Source of the DNA: Legionella septentrionalis
GTDB taxonomy: Bacteria; Pseudomonadota; Gammaproteobacteria; Legionellales; Legionellaceae
Direction of reading: 5' to 3'
Length of the DNA stretch: 35,123 bases
Assembly: GCF_003989745.1 (NCBI RefSeq)
Contig: NZ_RZGS01000026.1
Location: 1 to 35,123 of the forward strand
Shown: in pieces, positions 29,841-35,123 of the stretch
Numbering within the stretch: the stretch's first letter is position 1
How the letters are laid out: every line of letters starts with the position of its first letter
Translations under genes and position numbers: made by a program
Notes under the pieces: generated by a model
What the model saw: the letters and a program-made list of their open reading frames with translations, nothing else
Database searches by the model: none
What the model was told of the DNA's origin: nothing

Positions 29841-30164
29841 TTACTCTGGTTCCATGCTACACAGCAATGGATGGTCATTTTGTCTGGCATAATCATTAAC
29901 CAAAACAACTTTAGTCTCTGCTATATCGCGGGTGAATACCCCGCATACTCCCCTTCCTTGAAGATGAACCTGAAGCATAATTTGTACAGCAAGTTCTTCA
30001 TTCAAATGAAAAAAACGCTTTAACACATCAACAACAAAATCCATGGGTGTGTAATCATCGTTGAGCAGAATGACTTTATATTTTCGAGGTTGTTTAAGCG
30101 CTGGTAAAGCTTTTGCTTCAGCCACCTTACGCTCTACAATCTCCCCCAAATTCCACCCACTCAT
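29841..30164 (-). CDS. clpS: ATP-dependent Clp protease adaptor ClpS
   Basis: 107 residues, normal for the family. AAGGTG precedes the ATG. The core [20 protein letters not shown] contains the N-D-D-x-T-P motif that forms the N-degron pocket, and the ClpA-docking helix region continues with [20 protein letters not shown] and [11 protein letters not shown]. ClpS delivers N-end-rule substrates to ClpAP. It directly precedes clpA, the usual order. Confidence 0.96.
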   Translation of the reverse strand: MSGWNLGEIVERKVAEAKALPALKQPRKYKVILLNDDYTPMDFVVDVLKRFFHLNEELAVQIMLQVHLQGRGVCGVFTRDIAETKVVLVNDYARQNDHPLLCSMEPE

Positions 30165-30236
30165 TACATCACACCTTATACTAATTTATAGTATTTCATT
30201 ACGATTTTGGCCAGTAAAAACAGTTTTAATCCCGAA

Positions 30237-30264
30237 GTAAGGAGCGATTCTTACCGCTCCTTAC
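30237..30264 (-). terminator. Terminator-like hairpin after icd
   Basis: A perfect 10-bp stem (GTAAGGAGCG with CGCTCCTTAC) encloses an eight-base loop, ten bases beyond the icd stop. On the minus strand the T-run is weak and displaced (ATTAAAACTGTTTTT), so termination efficiency is uncertain. It separates icd from clpS. Confidence 0.6.
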
Positions 30265-30273
30265 CCATGAAGA

Positions 30274-31527
30274 CTACATATGTTTAATTATAGCGTCCGC
30301 AAACCCAGAGCAGCTGACACAAGTCGCACCGTCCATTAATCTTGCAAAATCATAAGTCACTGTTTTTGCTTCAATTGCTCCTTCCACACCCTTAAGAATG
30401 TAATCTGCCGCTTCCGTCCAGCACAAGTGGCGCAACATCATTTCAGCCGATAAAATGATTGAGCCTGGGTTTACTTTATCTTGGCCAGCATATTTAGGTG
30501 CAGTTCCGTGCGTGGCTTCAAAAACTGCAATGCTGTCGCTTAAATTGGCTCCAGGTGCTATACCAATCCCACCCACCTGAGCTGCCAGGGCATCCGAAAT
30601 ATAATCACCATTTAAATTCAAGGTAGCAATGACGCTGTATTCTTCAGGTCTTAGTAAAATTTGCTGCAGGAATGCATCGGCAATTACGTCTTTAACGATA
30701 ATGGTTTTGCCCGTGTTTGGATTTTTAATCTGCATCCATGGCCCGCCCTCATACTCTTTGGCAGCGAAATCCTGACGGGCTACTTCATATCCCCAGTCTT
30801 TAAACGCACCTTCAGTGAATTTCATAATATTGCCTTTATGCACCAAAGTCACCGAATCGCGATCATTATCGATGGCATACTGGATAGCAGCTCTTACCAG
30901 GCGAGACGTACCAGCCTTGGAAACCGGTTTAATTCCAATGCCACAATGCTCCGGAAAGCGAATTTTTTTAACGCCCATTTCTTGCTGCAGGAAATGAATG
31001 ATTTTTTTTGCTTCCATCGTATCCGCTTGCCATTCGATCCCTGCATAAATATCTTCTGAGTTTTCTCTAAAAATAACCATATTGGTTTTCCAGGGCTCTT
31101 TAACTGGACTGGGAGTACCCTTAAAATAACGTACGGGACGCAAGCAAACATAAAGATCTAAATCCTGACGGATAGTCACATTTAAAGAGCGGATACCACC
31201 GCCTACTGGAGTTGTTAGAGGACCTTTGATGGAAACTGCAAATTGCTTTAAAGCATTCAATGTTTCTTTAGGCAACCATTCATTGTGCCCGTACACTTGC
31301 GTAGCCTTCTCCCCGGCATAAACTTCCATCCAAGCTATTTTCCTCTCGCTGCCATATGCTTTGTTTACTGCTGCATCGACAACTTTTAGCATGGCTGGTG
31401 TTACATCGACCCCAATCCCATCCCCTTCAATAAATGGAATAATTGGCTGATTGGGCACATGCAGTTTTCCGTCCTTGACAGTAATGGCTTCACCTTGCGC
31501 AGGCACCTGAATTTTTTCAAAGGTCAT
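30274..31527 (-). CDS. icd: Isocitrate dehydrogenase (NADP-dependent)
   Basis: 417 residues from the ATG at 31527 with GGAGAAG just before it; E. coli Icd has 416. The enzyme converts isocitrate to 2-oxoglutarate in the TCA cycle. Near-identical family segments are [36 protein letters not shown] with the phosphorylatable serine region, [20 protein letters not shown] and [20 protein letters not shown], including the NADP-binding part. It appears to be a single-gene unit between mreD and clpS. Confidence 0.97.
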   Translation of the reverse strand: MTFEKIQVPAQGEAITVKDGKLHVPNQPIIPFIEGDGIGVDVTPAMLKVVDAAVNKAYGSERKIAWMEVYAGEKATQVYGHNEWLPKETLNALKQFAVSIKGPLTTPVGGGIRSLNVTIRQDLDLYVCLRPVRYFKGTPSPVKEPWKTNMVIFRENSEDIYAGIEWQADTMEAKKIIHFLQQEMGVKKIRFPEHCGIGIKPVSKAGTSRLVRAAIQYAIDNDRDSVTLVHKGNIMKFTEGAFKDWGYEVARQDFAAKEYEGGPWMQIKNPNTGKTIIVKDVIADAFLQQILLRPEEYSVIATLNLNGDYISDALAAQVGGIGIAPGANLSDSIAVFEATHGTAPKYAGQDKVNPGSIILSAEMMLRHLCWTEAADYILKGVEGAIEAKTVTYDFARLMDGATCVSCSGFADAIIKHM

Positions 31528-31642
31528 AGACTTCTCCATCAATTTTTAAAGCAATCATCATAGCATGGGCAGCAGGTTTGTCCCAAATAGGTCGGGCTCA
31601 TTAGACAGGAAAATTTAAATAGGATGATGCTGGTAAGATGAG

Positions 31643-32119
31643 CTAACGATAGGATTTCGATAAAAAGACGCTATCGGCAATTATTCGTATCCAAGGCCAT
31701 AGAACCGTACCTAACAAAGCACTACTCAATGCAACGATAGGGTTATAATGATTTCCTAAAAAAGCATCCAACAACAGCAGCACAGCCTGATAAGTCAAAC
31801 AAAAAAGGGCAATAAAAACCATTTGCTGCCCAAGGGGGAAAAAATTAAACCGCCTTCCTTTTTTGGCAGCCAGCCAACAGGTAATCAACAACGCAAATGC
31901 GTGTTCTCCAATGACGGTAGATAAAAGGACATCCAAGCATAATCCAATGATCAGCAAAAAAAGAACATTCATATGCCCTGACATTAAAAATTGTGCATAA
32001 AGCACCAACAGCAGAACCCACGCAGGCCGAATACCCATTAAAAACTCAGGCATGGGGAGAATGGTTAAAATTAAAGTGAGAAGCAAACTCAATAAAAATC
32101 TTGCCGTTACATAAATCAT
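31643..32119 (-). CDS. mreD: Rod shape-determining protein MreD
   Basis: 158 residues, about five hydrophobic helices, and the short, hydrophobic layout of MreD (LMGIRPAWVLLLVLYAQFLM, then IGLCLDVLLSTVIGEHAFAL, where the G-x-x-x-D pattern is typical). It is the last gene of mreBCD, 16 bases after mreC. It acts with MreB and MreC in the elongasome that guides side-wall peptidoglycan synthesis. AAGGAT lies about ten bases upstream. Confidence 0.92.
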   Translation of the reverse strand: MIYVTARFLLSLLLTLILTILPMPEFLMGIRPAWVLLLVLYAQFLMSGHMNVLFLLIIGLCLDVLLSTVIGEHAFALLITCWLAAKKGRRFNFFPLGQQMVFIALFCLTYQAVLLLLDAFLGNHYNPIVALSSALLGTVLWPWIRIIADSVFLSKSYR

Positions 32120-32135
32120 GTTATTTCATTATCCT

Positions 32136-34149
<2,014 letters not shown>

Positions 34150-34216
34150 TTAACTCAAATTTGGATAAAAATCGACAGATCTTTACAAGATTTTTCTCAT
34201 GCAGGATAAATGCTCA

Positions 34217-34246
34217 TTACAGCCTGATGGTTTATTCAGGCTGTAA
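34217..34246 (-). terminator. Hairpin between comEA-like gene and mreB (possible terminator)
   Basis: A perfect 11-bp stem (TTACAGCCTGA with TCAGGCTGTAA) encloses an eight-base loop. It lies ten bases beyond the stop of the ComEA-like gene. The T-run (TTTTT) is on the + strand side, so in the direction of the upstream gene the U-tract is poor. It probably still ends that transcript before the mreB promoter. Confidence 0.6.
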
Positions 34247-34256
34247 TTTTTAGAAC

Positions 34257-34580
34257 TTATTGTACAACAAATACTTCCTGTAATTGCGCCAAATGCTTTT
34301 GCACAAATTGCTTTCCTAAGCCGCGCACATGGGCCAAATCTTCCACCGCATGAAAAATGCCATGTTCATCGCGGTAACGCACGATGGCTTCAGCGCGTTT
34401 TTTACCAATTCCCGGAACAGAATGGGTCAGTTCCTTAGCGTCGGCTTTATTTAAGTCAATCTTTTTTGTTGCCTGGACAAGGGGTGGGGGTAAAGTTTTT
34501 TCTACTGCTTTATCTGCTGCAAAGAGTGGATTGGGGATAAAAAATAACGACAACAAACCCGCAAGAATACTTGCTTTCAT
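34257..34580 (-). CDS. ComEA-like helix-hairpin-helix protein
   Basis: 107 residues. AAGGAG lies seven bases before the ATG. A signal peptide (MKASILAGLLSLFFIPNPLF) is followed by a single ComEA-type domain: KIDLNKADAKELTHSVPGIG, KKRAEAIVRYRDEHGIF and LAHVRGLGKQFVQKHLAQ, the two helix-hairpin-helix motifs. Exported proteins of this kind bind incoming DNA in the periplasm during natural transformation. The length fits the short gammaproteobacterial ComEA. It stands alone upstream of mreB, on the same strand. Confidence 0.87.
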   Translation of the reverse strand: MKASILAGLLSLFFIPNPLFAADKAVEKTLPPPLVQATKKIDLNKADAKELTHSVPGIGKKRAEAIVRYRDEHGIFHAVEDLAHVRGLGKQFVQKHLAQLQEVFVVQ

Positions 34581-34613
34581 ATCAATCTCCTTATTTTGAT
34601 TGGACTGTTCTCT

Positions 34614-34992
34614 TTAATAAGAGAGAAATAAGTATTGCAATAATTTAAGTGGCTGTCGAGGTATTTATAGTATTATCAAAGGCTAACTATAGAATTCGTA
34701 TCTACTTTGAATAAATTGTTTCCCTATTTATTTCTCAAAGCTTGAGCCATTCCAGAAACCCCAGCATAATGAACAAATATTAAACAAAATATTTAATTGT
34801 GAATCATATCCCCTTCAGAAGCAAGACAACAGCTAGCCCAAGTTTGTAAGAATTATCTCCAACATAAAGAAGATTCAGTAAAAAAATTTTTAGGCCCTGA
34901 TAAGAAAGATACTAGGCAACGTCCCTAAAGTTTTTTAGCCAAGATTTCATCTTAAATTGAGCACAAATTTTTCTATTTCACTTCGATCTACC
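34614..34992. other. Gene-poor stretch with one orphan coding-like frame
   Basis: No intact gene is recognised. A + frame at 34808-34927 (reading SEARQQLAQVCKNYLQHKED, then KKFLGPDKKDTRQR and a stop) has a protein-like, charged composition but no start codon, because a TGA lies directly before it. It may be the tail of a lost gene. A small AT-rich hairpin (AAATATT with AATATTT) lies near 34774-34794. Confidence 0.35.
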
Positions 34993-35047
34993 CCCTCTCC
35001 CGCGATAGGAGCTTTGATAGTATGATGATGCCCTTCGCGGGAGAGGG
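34993..35047. repeat. GC-rich palindromic repeat (REP/MITE-like)
   Basis: Exact 13-bp arms, CCCTCTCCCGCGA (34993-35005) and TCGCGGGAGAGGG (35035-35047), enclose a 29-base loop. A further direct copy of GGGAGAGGG follows at 35051-35059. The composition is sharply more GC-rich than the AT-rich surroundings. It resembles dispersed intergenic palindromes of proteobacteria; copy number elsewhere cannot be seen from this window. Confidence 0.6.
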
Positions 35048-35060
35048 TTGGGGAGAGGGA

Positions 35061-35123
35061 ATGTCACGGATGGTCATTGATGACGAGATGTGGTCTCGTT
35101 TAGAAAAATTACTTCCAAAGCCT
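35061..35123 (+). CDS. IS5-type transposase, N-terminal part (cut by window end)
   Basis: The frame reads MSRMVIDDEMWSRLEKLLPK and continues off the window. D-E-x-W-x-x-L-x-x-L-L-P is the usual opening of IS5-family transposases (DUF4096 domain). The start may be the ATG at 35061 or the one at 35070. It is not the same element as 3177-4111, whose first frame begins MRRYGLKEKQW. No inverted end is visible between the palindromic repeat and the start codon. Confidence 0.65.
   Translation, partial: MSRMVIDDEMWSRLEKLLPKP

Noticed and set aside
30661-31059. 132-codon + frame inside icd
   Set aside because: Antisense shadow of a fully conserved icd gene.

Overview
The window reads as chromosomal DNA of a gammaproteobacterium of the order Legionellales, most likely Legionella or a close relative. 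The reasons are the AT-rich composition, the housekeeping blocks mreBCD, icd, clpS-clpA, ligA, dnaE and potABCD, and two large ankyrin-repeat proteins with a cysteine-protease-like N-terminus and a conserved C-terminal membrane module, a build typical of Dot/Icm-type effectors. Genus and effector status are inferences; no database search was possible.

Left accessory region (1-7456): scars of an IS30-type and an IS3-type element are followed by two paralogous ankyrin genes on the + strand (587-3160 and 4973-7456). Between them lie a 935-bp IS5-family element with exact inverted ends (3177-4111) and a divergent gene for a secreted, cysteine-rich protein made of two tandem repeats (4149-4739). 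The second ankyrin protein keeps a Cys/His/Asp set like that of C58 (YopT/AvrPphB-type) peptidases. The first has lost the cysteine, so the pair looks like an enzyme and a pseudo-enzyme. Both genes share an extended -10 promoter at the same distance from the start codon.

Core region (7488-20034): a DUF2157-like membrane protein, dnaE, a ligA-oppA-oppB-oppC-like run on the - strand, and divergent rmuC on the + strand. Replication and repair genes (dnaE, ligA, rmuC) therefore surround a peptide-type ABC importer that has no ATPase gene beside it.

Middle region (20035-25375): a small secreted Cys-rich protein, the tightly overlapping potABCD polyamine importer operon, and then a decayed stretch with an alpha/beta-hydrolase pseudogene and unassigned coding remnants.

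Right core region (25376-34580), all on the - strand: an LPS/glycan pair (GT2 glycosyltransferase and O-antigen-ligase-like protein), clpS-clpA with a strong terminator, icd with its own terminator-like hairpin, the mreB-mreC-mreD shape operon and a short ComEA-like helix-hairpin-helix protein. The window ends in a gene-poor stretch with a GC-rich palindromic repeat directly in front of the start of another IS5-type transposase (35061 onward, cut by the window end).
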